Source: an uncultured Planctomycetota bacterium (lineage in GTDB: Bacteria; Planctomycetota; Planctomycetia; Pirellulales; Thermoguttaceae). From it: a stretch of 33,523 nt of DNA. Each line of letters begins with the position of its first letter. Within the stretch, counting starts at the first letter, position 1. The position numbers were made by a program, and so were the translations under genes. The stretch lies in the NCBI GenBank assembly GCA_902803085.1, contig CADCOO010000354.1:1-33523 (forward strand). The letters run 5' to 3'. Below the pieces are notes generated by a model. The model did no database searches and was not told where the DNA came from. It saw nothing but the letters and a program-made list of their open reading frames with translations. Positions 15,704 to 26,000 of the stretch are shown in pieces.

Positions 15704-18700
15704 ATGGAATTTGAGGAATTTGTGGGCTTTAGCCTTATCGTTGCGGGATGGGGATTCGTCGTACTTATTCCCATACTTATCGCAATGGGAACGATTAGGA
15801 AGTCGTGCGCTGATAAAATAGAAGAAACGCGGCGACAGTTCGAGTCGCGTTTGCGAGAACTCCGCCTCGAAATGTACGCCCTCGGCAGGGATAACGCCGC
15901 GCCTTCTAAATCAAACCAACAATCGTCAGGAGTCGAATCTCTACAAGCGAGCGCGCCGACGTCGACAAGCGTAGTCGAACCTGCGCGTTTGGAAGAAACG
16001 CCGCGTGAAACGACGACGGCGCGTCCACAGGTCTCTTCAGAGCCCTTCGCCGAAAAAGAACCGAAGGACGAAGAAAAACCGACTTCGACAATCAGCTCGA
16101 CGGCGACCCAAACGGAAAGCTCAGACGCGCGCGACGTCCTACCCCCTCTCTCGCTCGATTCGCAAGCTCCGCAAAAAGAGGGTCAAGAAGAGTTGGAAAC
16201 CGTCGACCTAGACGCGTTTCTCGACTCGTCGCCTGACGACGGCAACGCGATTCTACCCCCCATTTCAATTGATCGTCCTTCAGAATCGGCGACGGCTTCC
16301 GCGTCGGACAAAGACTCCAAAATCGTCGAGCTTGATGAATTCGTCCGCACGTCGACGTCCTCCACTCCCAACGCGCAGACGTCGCCGCGTCCCGCCTCGA
16401 ATGAGTCCGCGATTCCAAAATCGTCTGAAAACGAAAGTCGTTCGTTCCAAGACGCGCTCGAAATGCTGGTCGGACGCAAGCTCCTCGCCTGGGTCGCCGT
16501 GCTCCTCTTTGTCGTCGGCAGCGCGTTCTTTGTTCAGGTCGCAATTGAAAAAGGACTACTCAATCCGACGAATCGATGCGTGGGCCTCATTCTGCTCGGG
16601 TCGACGTTCCTATTTTTCGGTCGCCGTCTCCACAAGCGGGGCATGCGCCGTTATGCCGAGACGCTCACGTCGTCTGGGGTCGTTACGTTTATCTTAACGG
16701 GCTACTACGCCATGCGGGCGCAGGTCGCGCCCTTTGAAGTCGACGTTGCGATTATGATAACGTCGGTATTCGGAGGCTTCATAATAGCGGGTCTCTACCG
16801 TAGCGCGGTCGTCGGCTTAACGGCGTCGTTGGGAGGTCTTGCAACGCCGTTCCTTATTGAACGCGGCATGGAGCCAAGTTGGTTAACAATCTATCTATTA
16901 GCCTTCTTCGGGTCGGCGATCATTCTTGTCAATTGGCTCAGACGATCTTCGATCGCGCTCGTTCCGTGGGTCGGCGCGCTCTTCGTTTTCTTCGCTCAGT
17001 CGGACTCCTATCCGCACAACGCAGACACGTTCAACGCCATGCTAAGCTTCTTAGCCGGTTTTTACGCGCTCGACCTCCTAGATCAGCTTGGTCTCTTCCT
17101 AACGCGTCGACGCGAAGGCCTCGCGATCGATCTCTTGCGCGTCTTACTCTCGCCAATTATTGTTACGTTAGCGTTTTGGCAAATGTGCCTCGGGAACGAG
17201 CATAACGGCGTGCTATTGGGCGAGCTAACGACGGGAGATTTCCTCGACGCATACGGCAAATATATCGCGCTCTCCTTCTTCGCGCTTTACGCAATACTGG
17301 CGTTCGTCGCCAAACCGCGAATGCTAATGCTTATGACGACGGCGCCGATCGAGCCCGACTCCGTCGAACAACTGAAATTCGCGCAGGCGATGAAGAACGT
17401 TATGAACCTGCGAAGCGTTTTCGCCGTTCTTGCGTTCCTCTTTTTCACCGTCGCCGTTAGCATGTTCATGACGACGGAACGAGTCGAGGCGGTGGGCTGG
17501 TCGGCGCTCGCCGTCGGCGCCTTGCTCATTGCCGGACATAATCGCGCGCGTCTCCGAACGCCTGCGTTCGTTCTGACTTTGCCGCCCGGCGCGCAACGCG
17601 AACGACTCGCCGCTTCCTATCTTAATTCCGAACGACGGGTCGTCGGAATCATGACCTTCTGGTCCGCGCTCTTCTTCGCGTTCGCAGTCTTTTGGGGCGT
17701 TGCCCTACTGAATCATTATCGCTTCTTCAGCCTTGAAGCGTTCGTCGAAGTCGTAACCCCCAACGAGGAGGTAAGGTATCTTGAAGCGTACCCCTTTGTC
17801 AATCCGATCGCCTCGCCAACGTTAATCGCGTCGCTCATTCTACTCGGCGCGTCCCTTGTTCATACGCGTCTCTTCGGGGCCGCGCGCAACGGCGACGGTT
17901 CGCCCGCCGTAACGACCAACCTTCTATCCGTAATCTACACAATCGTCGGCGCCGTCGTCTTGTTATTCGTCGCGGCGTCGGAAATTTACGCGTACGTAAC
18001 GAGCGTCGCGTGCAAAATGGGCTATCCCACGCCGGGGCTCGTCGGTTGCGCCGCCGTGCTAATCGTTTGGGCGGCAATCGCGTTCTTGCTCTATCTCTTT
18101 GGCGCGATAACGGACGCGCCGAAAGTACGTCTCGCGGCGCGCGTTACGACCGGGTTCCTTCTTGCGAAACTCATTTTGATCAATCTCATTAAACATCCGC
18201 TTCTCGGCGGCGGTTCCGTCGTTCCTCTATTGCTTCCGCCAAGCCGAATGAACGGGCTCCCCGACTGGGTTGATTGTCGCGTCGCGGACGAACTCTCGCG
18301 TCCGCTTCTCAACGCGTACTCGCTCCCGTTCGTAATCGTCGCCGCGCTCATGATCCTATTTGGCATAGTCGCGCGCTACGCGCGTTCGGAAAGCTATCGT
18401 GCCAATTACGTGAGCGAGCAGAAGAATTCCGCCGCATGGGGCGCGCTGGGGTTCATGCTTTTAGTCGGCATATCGAGCCTCGACTGCTTTGCGTGGTTCC
18501 ATTTCCGACCGGAACGATTCGGCGCGAACGATTTCTACGCATGGCGCTCGATTTGGATGCTATTGCTCGCTTTCGCGTACGTCGTTTGGGAACTCGGGCG
18601 AGCGCTGCGTAGCGATCTTTCGCGAACCTGCGCCTATGCGCTCCTCATTCTCGATCTCTTCCTCGTAACCGTCGGCGAATTCTTCTCGCTCTCCTGGCGC

Positions 18701-19672
18701 GTTAACGATGAAAAGATTACCGAACTACTCAATCCGTACGCGGCTTTTGCGGCGATCTACTTCGTTTCAATCATGATACTCGGCGCGCGGCGCGGTCAGA
18801 TACGCGCCGCCTCGGAAGAACCGCGAGCGCTTGGCCTAATCGAGAACGAGCGGAAATTCGTCGCAGGGCTAGGCGTCTTTGGACTTGCCGGTCTCGTCGC
18901 GCTCGCGTCCTTTGAAACGTATCGTTATTTTACCGGCGTCGTTTGGTTCGGCTCCGCCGACTGCGCGCGCCTGATTGCGCTCTCGATACTGTGGACCTTT
19001 GGAATTGCTATCTTTCTGGCAATTGGACGGGCAAAATCTCAAGTGGGCGCATGGTTCGCCGGAATACTCATGCTCTTGCTCTTTGCGAAGTATTTCGCGT
19101 TCGATATTTCGCTTCTGCGAGGATTTAGGATACCGTTCTTTAATCCCTTTACGCTTGCTACTTTTATCGTGTTCGGCGCGCTACTCTACGCCGCGTACGC
19201 CGTCGGAAAGTTCACGTCGAGGCGTTTAGAGGAATCGAGAACTTTCGGATATGGCAAACGGCTCGAACGCGTTAACGCGAGCACGGCGCTGACGTCCTTT
19301 ATCGTCGCGGTCGCATTGTTCCAGGCGCTGATCGGAACCTCGGTCGACGTCTGGCGTTGCGCGGACTTCTTCCCGCGCGGCGAAGAGACCCCGATCGCGT
19401 TCATGGCGCAGACGGCGCTCTCCGTGTTATGGACGGTCTTTGCGACGGTTCTACTCGTAATCGGCTTTATTCTGAACAAACGAATGCTGCGTTGGTTCGC
19501 CATTATGCTCTACGGTCTAACGACGTTCAAGGTTCTTACGGTCGACCTGTCGTATCTGGAATCGATCTATCGGGTCGTCGCGATCTTTGCGCTCGCATTT
19601 GCGCTCATGCTCGCGGCGTACTGGTACAATCGTCGGCGCGCCGGCGCAAGTAAAAACGGCGGCGCCGAGTAA
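15704..19672 (+). CDS. DUF2339 large polytopic membrane protein
   Basis: A 1,322-aa integral membrane protein. The N-terminal helix (about 8-28) is followed by a short coiled coil and a long Ser/Thr/Pro/acidic low-complexity region (about 65-270). From there the protein is a long series of transmembrane helices, opening with the DUF2339 signature block (RKLLAWVAVLLFVVGSAFFV, then LILLGSTFLFFGRRLHKRGM and AETLTSSGVVTFILTGYYAM). DUF2339 proteins are large bacterial membrane proteins of unknown function. The ATG at 15704 has GGAGG eight bases upstream and was chosen over an upstream ATG at 15635. It is followed by a hairpin and then the glycoside hydrolase gene. Confidence 0.85.
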   Translation: MEFEEFVGFSLIVAGWGFVVLIPILIAMGTIRKSCADKIEETRRQFESRLRELRLEMYALGRDNAAPSKSNQQSSGVESLQASAPTSTSVVEPARLEETPRETTTARPQVSSEPFAEKEPKDEEKPTSTISSTATQTESSDARDVLPPLSLDSQAPQKEGQEELETVDLDAFLDSSPDDGNAILPPISIDRPSESATASASDKDSKIVELDEFVRTSTSSTPNAQTSPRPASNESAIPKSSENESRSFQDALEMLVGRKLLAWVAVLLFVVGSAFFVQVAIEKGLLNPTNRCVGLILLGSTFLFFGRRLHKRGMRRYAETLTSSGVVTFILTGYYAMRAQVAPFEVDVAIMITSVFGGFIIAGLYRSAVVGLTASLGGLATPFLIERGMEPSWLTIYLLAFFGSAIILVNWLRRSSIALVPWVGALFVFFAQSDSYPHNADTFNAMLSFLAGFYALDLLDQLGLFLTRRREGLAIDLLRVLLSPIIVTLAFWQMCLGNEHNGVLLGELTTGDFLDAYGKYIALSFFALYAILAFVAKPRMLMLMTTAPIEPDSVEQLKFAQAMKNVMNLRSVFAVLAFLFFTVAVSMFMTTERVEAVGWSALAVGALLIAGHNRARLRTPAFVLTLPPGAQRERLAASYLNSERRVVGIMTFWSALFFAFAVFWGVALLNHYRFFSLEAFVEVVTPNEEVRYLEAYPFVNPIASPTLIASLILLGASLVHTRLFGAARNGDGSPAVTTNLLSVIYTIVGAVVLLFVAASEIYAYVTSVACKMGYPTPGLVGCAAVLIVWAAIAFLLYLFGAITDAPKVRLAARVTTGFLLAKLILINLIKHPLLGGGSVVPLLLPPSRMNGLPDWVDCRVADELSRPLLNAYSLPFVIVAALMILFGIVARYARSESYRANYVSEQKNSAAWGALGFMLLVGISSLDCFAWFHFRPERFGANDFYAWRSIWMLLLAFAYVVWELGRALRSDLSRTCAYALLILDLFLVTVGEFFSLSWRVNDEKITELLNPYAAFAAIYFVSIMILGARRGQIRAASEEPRALGLIENERKFVAGLGVFGLAGLVALASFETYRYFTGVVWFGSADCARLIALSILWTFGIAIFLAIGRAKSQVGAWFAGILMLLLFAKYFAFDISLLRGFRIPFFNPFTLATFIVFGALLYAAYAVGKFTSRRLEESRTFGYGKRLERVNASTALTSFIVAVALFQALIGTSVDVWRCADFFPRGEETPIAFMAQTALSVLWTVFATVLLVIGFILNKRMLRWFAIMLYGLTTFKVLTVDLSYLESIYRVVAIFALAFALMLAAYWYNRRRAGASKNGGAE

Positions 19673-19691
19673 TCCTAACGTTGCGTTTTCG

Positions 19692-19716
19692 GTCGGTCGA
19701 CTCCGCGTCGACCGAC
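19692..19716 (+). terminator. Perfect hairpin after the DUF2339 gene
   Basis: A 10-bp perfect stem GTCGGTCGAC / GTCGACCGAC (19692-19701, 19707-19716) with loop TCCGC, followed by TCTTATC. The T-run is weak, so it may attenuate rather than fully terminate before the glycoside hydrolase gene, for which no clear separate promoter is seen. Confidence 0.5.
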
Positions 19717-19759
19717 TCTTATCACGCTCTTCTTTCTGAATATAAAGGGAACACGAAAT

Positions 19760-21952
19760 ATGCAAGCGGTCATGGCGCTCTTTGTCCTCGCGCTCGGAGC
19801 ATGGACGGTCGAATTTCAAGAGGAAAGTCAACTTCTCACGCTAACGCACGCGGAAACGCAGGTCGTTATTTCCGGCGAACTCGCCTTTACGAGCGGCGAC
19901 GCGACCTGGAGAATTACGGAACCTCAAGACGGCGTTCACGACCGACTCGCGCTCGTCGATCCCAGTGGAAACGTCCAGGGTTATCTCCGCTTTACAACGC
20001 AGGGCGACCGTCTCGAAGCGCTCGTCTATCATCGTACGCGGCAGTTCTATGAAGGCGTTCTCTCTTTCAAGGGCGACGTCCTTTTCCCAGAGGATTCTTT
20101 TCCATGCCGAACTCAGGCGAAGACAGACGAACGCGTCCTCTTTTTAGCGTCGGGAACGCCCGATTCGCCGATTTTCGACTCCCTTTTTGCACGAGAGCAG
20201 GACCTTGCGCTCCGATTTGACGCGCCGAATTTCCGCATTACAACGCTTGCGAACGCGCCTAAAAGCGCCAGGCGCTATCTTGAAAACGCGCGCTATGGAA
20301 TCGAAACGTCGGGACGAATTCAGCAGGCGAGCGAATCAGTTTTCGTCGTTGAAGCGGATTGCAACTATTTCAAAAAACGTTGGGTTCCCTACTACGCGCC
20401 GATCGATCGAGCGCGCTGTCCGAAACCTCCGACCGGATGGATGTCTTGGAACGTCTACTTTGACAAGGCGACCGCCGAGGACAATCTTGCCGAAGCTCGA
20501 ATCGGCAAGGAAAAATTCCAACCCTTCGGTTTAGAATTCTGGTCGATTGAGAGTTGGCAGGGTAATTCAGACCAGTTGCCCGTCTCGAAGTTCTATAATC
20601 TTAATTTGGAAACGAACGAGAATCAGTTCCCCCTCGGCATGAAGAAACTCGCGGACGATATTCGCGCGCTCGGGTTCCGACCCGGTTTGTGGACGGCGCC
20701 CTTCGGCACGGGCTCTGACGAATTCTACGAGTCGCACAAAGACTGGTTCCTCCACGATAAAGAAGGGAAACCGATCGGCGCGTGGAACGGCAAGTATATG
20801 ATCGACCCGTCGAACGACGAAGTTGTCGAGCGCCTGCGTAAGATTCACGACGTCGCGTCGCACGAATGGGGCTATGAATTCTTTAAAATCGACGGTATGT
20901 CCGGCTCCGGACCAGGATATTGCGCGCATATGTACGAGCGTCCCGACGTGCGCGCCGTTTTTAAAAATCCGGACGTCGAAGCGCCCTTCGAACGCTGCGT
21001 GCGCGCGCTACGCGAAGGGATCGGAAACGATCGAGTCTTTTTAGCGTGCCAGGGGCATTTTACGGGCCCTGAGGCAAAGTACGCCGACGCCGCGCGCACC
21101 GGCGCCGATATTGTGCATCCGAACCAGCCGGTGAAGTGGGCAAACGTCTTGCAGCAGGCGGGCAGAACGCTCAATCAGATCTTTGTGAATAACATAGTCT
21201 TTTATTCCGATCCAGACACATTGCTCGTGCGCGATCTCACGCCGGAAGAAGCGCGGGTAACGGCGACGGTTGTGGCGTTGCCGGGTCAACAGACGTTTTT
21301 CGGCGACTTTTTAGGTAAATTGTCGTCAGAGCAAACGCGCATGCTGCAGCAGACGCTGCCCGTCGTCGACGCGCGACCAGGCGCGCTCTACCCGTATTTC
21401 GACTATCTCCCGATCTGGGATCTCAAAGTCGGTCGTCCCTTCGGCTCGTGGGACGTCGTTGCGTTTTTCAACTGGTCGGACGAAAAGCAGACGATTGGGG
21501 TCGAACTTGCCGAACTGGGACTTGCGCCCGGCGAATACGTTGCGTACGAATTCTGGACGGATCAGTTCTGCGGAACGACGTCGACGCGTTTGAGTATGGA
21601 AATCCCGCCGCGCGCCGTGCGACTCTTTACGCTCCATCCGCTTCAAGCGAATCCGCAATTCCTCTCGAGCGATCGTCATCTCACTCAAGGCGCCGTCGAT
21701 CTCGTCGACGTCCAGTGGAACGAATCTAGCGCGACGCTCGCGACAACTTTTAAACTAGTCGCCGACCATCGTACGACGACGACCTTCCGTATTCCCGCCG
21801 ACTATCGTTTCGTCTCCGCTACCGGGAACGACGTCGACGTCGAAACGTCTATTACCGCAAACGGAGAAATTCTCAAAGTCGGTATGACAGCCAAAGACTC
21901 GGGGGATTACCCGATCGTTCTGCTGTTTGAAAAGAAGTCGACGCCGAACTAG
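19760..21952 (+). CDS. Alpha-galactosidase-like glycoside hydrolase (GH27/GH36 clan)
   Basis: A 730-aa protein, likely exported (hydrophobic residues 2-15). Residues about 16-215 are a beta-rich N-terminal domain. The TIM barrel begins at GWMSWNVYF (226-234). The melibiase-type catalytic strand FFKIDG carries the likely nucleophile Asp378, RTGADIVHP contains a candidate acid/base Asp450, and FYSDPDTLLV (481-490) is the clan's DPD block. A C-terminal beta domain (about 560-720) is typical of GH-D enzymes. The substrate is probably an alpha-linked galactoside, but related clan members act on other alpha-sugars. AAAGGGA precedes the ATG by nine bases. Confidence 0.8.
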   Translation: MQAVMALFVLALGAWTVEFQEESQLLTLTHAETQVVISGELAFTSGDATWRITEPQDGVHDRLALVDPSGNVQGYLRFTTQGDRLEALVYHRTRQFYEGVLSFKGDVLFPEDSFPCRTQAKTDERVLFLASGTPDSPIFDSLFAREQDLALRFDAPNFRITTLANAPKSARRYLENARYGIETSGRIQQASESVFVVEADCNYFKKRWVPYYAPIDRARCPKPPTGWMSWNVYFDKATAEDNLAEARIGKEKFQPFGLEFWSIESWQGNSDQLPVSKFYNLNLETNENQFPLGMKKLADDIRALGFRPGLWTAPFGTGSDEFYESHKDWFLHDKEGKPIGAWNGKYMIDPSNDEVVERLRKIHDVASHEWGYEFFKIDGMSGSGPGYCAHMYERPDVRAVFKNPDVEAPFERCVRALREGIGNDRVFLACQGHFTGPEAKYADAARTGADIVHPNQPVKWANVLQQAGRTLNQIFVNNIVFYSDPDTLLVRDLTPEEARVTATVVALPGQQTFFGDFLGKLSSEQTRMLQQTLPVVDARPGALYPYFDYLPIWDLKVGRPFGSWDVVAFFNWSDEKQTIGVELAELGLAPGEYVAYEFWTDQFCGTTSTRLSMEIPPRAVRLFTLHPLQANPQFLSSDRHLTQGAVDLVDVQWNESSATLATTFKLVADHRTTTTFRIPADYRFVSATGNDVDVETSITANGEILKVGMTAKDSGDYPIVLLFEKKSTPN

Positions 21953-21990
21953 CGCGACGAAAGCGCGGGTAAAGTCCCGATCGTATAAAC

Positions 21991-22058
21991 GCGACGCGTC
22001 AACCAGACGTTCGCCTTGATTCCAACAGAATCAGGCAGGCGCCCGGTTGACGCGTCGC
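21991..22058. terminator. Long nested hairpin after the glycoside hydrolase gene
   Basis: Perfect 14-bp outer arms (GCGACGCGTCAACC at 21991-22004; its complement at 22045-22058) enclose an inner hairpin GCCTTGATTC / GAATCAGGC (22013-22022, 22028-22036) with loop CAACA. On the plus strand it is followed by TATTTTG, so it may act as the hydrolase terminator, though it is more elaborate than the other terminators here. Confidence 0.5.
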
Positions 22059-22450
22059 TATTTTGTCGTTCTTCGGTTCTGGTTGAAAAAAGAAAGTTTG
22101 CGCCCAACTCAAAGGAAAGAGCCGAGGGCGGAAGAGCAAAACCGGACAAGACGTCCCAAAAGAATGGTCCTACAATAACTTTTTCATTCAGTAAGTTACG
22201 ATCTCAGAATCTCTTCTTTCGACTTTCTTGCTTATCCACGACCTATTTAACGCCGATTTATTGAGAGACGGGCGATCGGCGATTAGTCGAGTCAACGGAA
22301 AAGAACGACACGTCAAGCATAGCGGCATGATCGCTTCGCGACATACTTGAAACTGCCGTAATCGAAACGGTCGAGCGCTAAAAGAACGATGCGTAGCGTC
22401 CACGAACAGTCTCGACAAATCGTAAAAACGCGCTCCTAGAATCCAATCGA

Positions 22451-22495
22451 GGCGTCTTTCGAACGTCGACGGTTCCTAGCGCAAATAAAGACGCC
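22451..22495. repeat. Nested inverted repeat
   Basis: Perfect 9-bp arms GGCGTCTTT (22451-22459) and AAAGACGCC (22487-22495) enclose a second possible stem GAAC / GTTC around GTCGACG. There is no adjacent T-run on either strand. It could be a structured RNA or a regulatory palindrome. Confidence 0.4.
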
Positions 22496-22601
22496 AATCG
22501 CCCCCTTGAACAAGCGCGCTCTCTCTAAGTCCGTTTTTCTTCCCTCTACAAGATCTCGTCGCTCCATCTCTCGATTAACAGAGGACTATAAGCTATCCAA
22601 C

Positions 22602-22696
22602 AAAAAACCGTCGTACGGAAGCCCTTGGTCCAACTCCGCCCTCAACCATTCTGACTGAAGACCAAAGTCGTTCCGAATTCCGCTCGACGGTTTTTA
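22602..22696. ncRNA. Candidate structured RNA: 93-nt long hairpin, terminator-like on both strands
   Basis: Outer 11-bp perfect arms AAAAACCGTCG (22603-22613) and CGACGGTTTTT (22685-22695) continue, across a symmetric 2x2 internal loop (TA/CT), into CGGAA / TTCCG (22616-22620, 22678-22682), then an inner stem TTGGTC / GACCAA (22625-22630, 22660-22665) with a 29-base apical loop. Read on the minus strand the hairpin ends in GG followed by T6; on the plus strand in GG followed by T5. It could be the terminator of the Cas13d-like operon, a small RNA, or a miniature inverted-repeat element. Confidence 0.5.
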
Positions 22697-23080
22697 TTTG
22701 CGTTCTTGCTCGGCATAAATCTAGCGCCTGCCCAAAGGCAGACTATGGATTTGATATGAAGCTTGAATGCTACGTGTTGAACGTCTACCCAAAGGAAGAC
22801 TACGTGCGCGACGGTAAAACAACCCTCAAACATGGCGACTCAGATATTGAAAGGCTGACCCAACGGCACAGCGCTAACCTCGCCTTCCAATCTTCTCTTA
22901 ATCACGTCGGACTGAGCGCCTGCTAAAAAGCAAGCCGCTCGAGGGCGCCGATTTTCTCTTAACACCGCCGACACGTGAATGGTAATCGATCAATAAAATT
23001 TGTCAATACGCAATCGTCTTTCCCGTTGTCAAAATCAGGGGAAAAACAGGAGCAACGCGTTAATCCAGCGTGCCGTTCGG

Positions 23081-26000
23081 CTATTTAGCGTTTCCTCCCT
23101 TCTTGACTTCTCGCGCTTTCGCCGCTTTTTTGGCGCTGTCGGAATCGGGGTCGAACAAGGCTTCTATCGTTAGATTCTTATAACGCGGTAGGCAGTATGA
23201 GAAAGGTAGGTATTCCAGTTTGAGGAGGTCTTTGTCGTAGGAATTGCGCATTTTAATCTTGGCGAGGATGGATTCGAGCGTTTTCAGCTGCTCTTCGGAG
23301 AATCGGGCGTCCGAGTTCGCTAAGATCGATTCAAGGAAGGCGCGCTGCCGGAGGTAATGGAAGATTTCAAAGTAACTGGAAATTTGGAAATCCTTCTCTT
23401 TCGGCGTTCCCTCCGGATAGCGGCGAACGTCGGCGATATACTCGGCGAACTTATTGATCGTAATGAGACGCCCCACGTCGTTGCGCGCGATCGTCGCAAT
23501 GAATCCCGACGACTGCAGCGCGAAGAGCTCGGCGCGATGATTCGCAAGGATATCGTACCATTTCTGCGGACGCTCGTCCTTGTTCTTATCGCGGTTCTTA
23601 ACGTCCTGTCGCCAGCGAACGCCAAAGTGCAATCGCTTCTCGCACGCCTTGCGCTCGGCGTTAAGCGCGTTTTTCTTTTCGCGCCATACGCGGCTTTCCT
23701 CCGCCGTATGCTTGACAGCGCTCGCTCGAACGGCACGCCATGCGCCCTTCTCTTCTTCCGTGCGGCCGTCGATCTCGCTCCTCGACAGCTCTTGCCCCGC
23801 CGTGCCGTAGTAATCCGCGTTCAGGCGCGAGATTTCACGGCAGATTTCGCCTCTGCGGCGCAACGTCTCCGCGTCGCGCTCGAGATAGAAGTCCAGAATC
23901 GCAAGCAATCGGAAACAGAGAGTTTTGTTGTCGCCGACCGGAACGTCGACATAATGGCGCGCGAGCTTCTCATTGTGCTTCTCTTCAAAGAGCGACAGAT
24001 CGCGTTCGAGCGAGGAATACGCAATAAAGTATCGCGCGTTCACCTTGACCAGATTCTTAACCGCGATATAGGCGATCGACATATAAAGCGTCGTGAGATT
24101 CTTAAGGCGTTCCACTTCTAAATTGACGTTGCGACTGCGACTCGCCGCGACGATCTTATCCTTATCGTCCATAAGCACGGCGAAGGAGAAGTTGGAAAGC
24201 GCGTCCGCGAGGAGTCTAATCCTCTTTCTCAAGTACGGCTCGCGTCTTTCGGAGTCGGCTGGCTCCGGGGCGTCTACGTCTTTCTCGTTCGGGCAAAGAA
24301 CGCGATAATAGGAATAAATCTGAGAATTCGGCAATCGAGTTAAGACGTACCGAATTATCTTCGGATTGCCCATAAGTTTGCGCACGGCGCTCGGCTTTGC
24401 GTAACGCACAAGATAGTAGAAGGCGCGCGACGTTATAACGTTTTTCACAATATAGTTGCGGAACGGATTCACGTTCTTCTTTTTCTCATCATACGCCTCC
24501 TTCGCCGCAGCCAACGCGTTTTTGGCGTCCTCGTATTCTTGCCTCTTCTTATCGATTCCCTTATTGCGGCGCAACGCTTCGTCGTACGCCTTTTTCTTCA
24601 TCTTGCAGTCGACGGCGCTTGGTTTCGAGAGAAGAATATGCTCTTCAAGCCACTCGTCGGTCATTTCCTCGTCCTTAACGCCGAGAATTTCGAGCGCGTT
24701 TTTATACAGAATTCGTTTCGCCGACGTCATGTCCGGCTTCATCTTGCCAACGCTCGCGAGCAGACGCAATTCCTGCGCTATTTTGCCCGCCATATTCCCG
24801 TCCAGACCGTTAAAAAGCGCAAACGTCTCGGTAAACTTCACCGCGTCCGCGCCTTCCAGCTCGCGCAGAAGATTAATCAACGCCTGAACGCATTCAAATT
24901 TACGTGCGAACGCCGTAACTAACTCGTTAATCTCTTTAACTTCCAGGAAGTTGCAGAGGAACGCGACTAATTGCACAAAAGAGCTCGCGTCCTCTCCGTT
25001 CGTCTCCTCGAGCCATTCCGGCGCGACGCGCGTTATCGCGTCGTTCCGACGCAGGAGCTCGGGAAAGGACGGTCTGTCGGGCGCCAAGAGGAATGCGTCG
25101 CAGACGCTGCAAATTCCGATGCGGAAAAGGGATCCGTCTAGTCTTGCCTTTTCGGCTAGCGTCTGATAGATTTTCTCTTTGGCGTCGTCGTCCGGCGCCT
25201 CGCGCAACTTAACGAGCGCCTCTTTGACCACGGTCTGCCACAGGGACGCGCGTCCTTTCGCGCACTCGTCGACGCCAGAGACGCTCGCTTGGAAAATCAC
25301 AAAGTCCAGCAAAGCGTATAATTTCGGGCGAAACGTGTCGACGACGCGCTTCACCTCGATTCGCTGATCATGAAAGATCGGATAGTACTTGTCGATAACG
25401 TATTCTCGCGTCTTCGTCAGATTAAAACCGAGATTCTTGCCCTCTTTGAGCACGCTAAAACGATAATACTGCCGAGCGCGCGCCTTTTTCTTTTCTTCCG
25501 TATCGTCGCCAAAGATTTCGTTGAGTATCGTAAGGTTCTTCGCCGACATTTTAACGAACGTTCTGCGCACTCGTTCGAGTCGTTTGCGCCAGAGCGGCGC
25601 TACGACTTCGCTCCACAACGTCGCGCCACCCGCCTCGCTCGAAAAAAACTTCTCCGGCAAAGTCGCGTTCTCAGAAAAGAGTACGAGCGACCTCTTCCAA
25701 TCGAAATTCGCGAGCTTTTTGCGAATCACGCCCAACGCGCGAAAAACTTTGCCGTTATGGACGTCGGCGCCGACGTTCCGACCTTCGCAAATTTTGAAGA
25801 CCTCTGAGCCGCCGAAGAACCCAAAATAAGGGCGCGCTCGCGTCAGGAGCTTTGTCATTTTATCGCTTCGGAGCCCCAAGCGGGCAAGATCCTCCGGTTC
25901 GTCCTGTAGCGCGTCGACGAAATGAAGAATATCAGCGACGTAAATCCCGAGGATCCTCTGCACGTCGAGAATCGCGTTCGCGATCTGGATCCGAATCGTA

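Larger units (their letters stand above)
21953..23080. other. 1.1-kb intergenic region downstream of the Cas13d-like operon
   Basis: No open frame here has a recognisable motif or good start. The interval holds three nested inverted-repeat structures (21991-22058, 22451-22495, 22602-22695), listed separately, and a weak 17-position direct repeat at 22731 and 22788. I found no regularly spaced repeat of CRISPR size. No clear terminator follows the Cas13d-like stop at 23081 until the hairpin at 22602-22695, so minus-strand transcripts may run through much of the interval. Confidence 0.6.

Noticed and set aside
22188-22418. 76-codon minus frame in the same intergenic region
   Set aside because: No ribosome site, no motif, and irregular composition; likely chance.
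22642-22833. 63-codon minus frame in the hairpin-rich intergenic DNA
   Set aside because: It overlaps the inverted repeat and the direct repeats, lacks a good start, and shows no family motif.
21953-23080. Canonical CRISPR array next to the Cas13d-like gene
   Set aside because: I looked for a repeat of 25-40 bases at regular spacing and saw none; only one 17-position repeat pair 57 bases apart, and a third loose match at 71 bases, which is not an array.
23468-23485. An active R-x4-H in HEPN2
   Set aside because: The motif reads R-N-D-V-G-R. No histidine follows at the required distance, and no alternative R-x4-H is present nearby.
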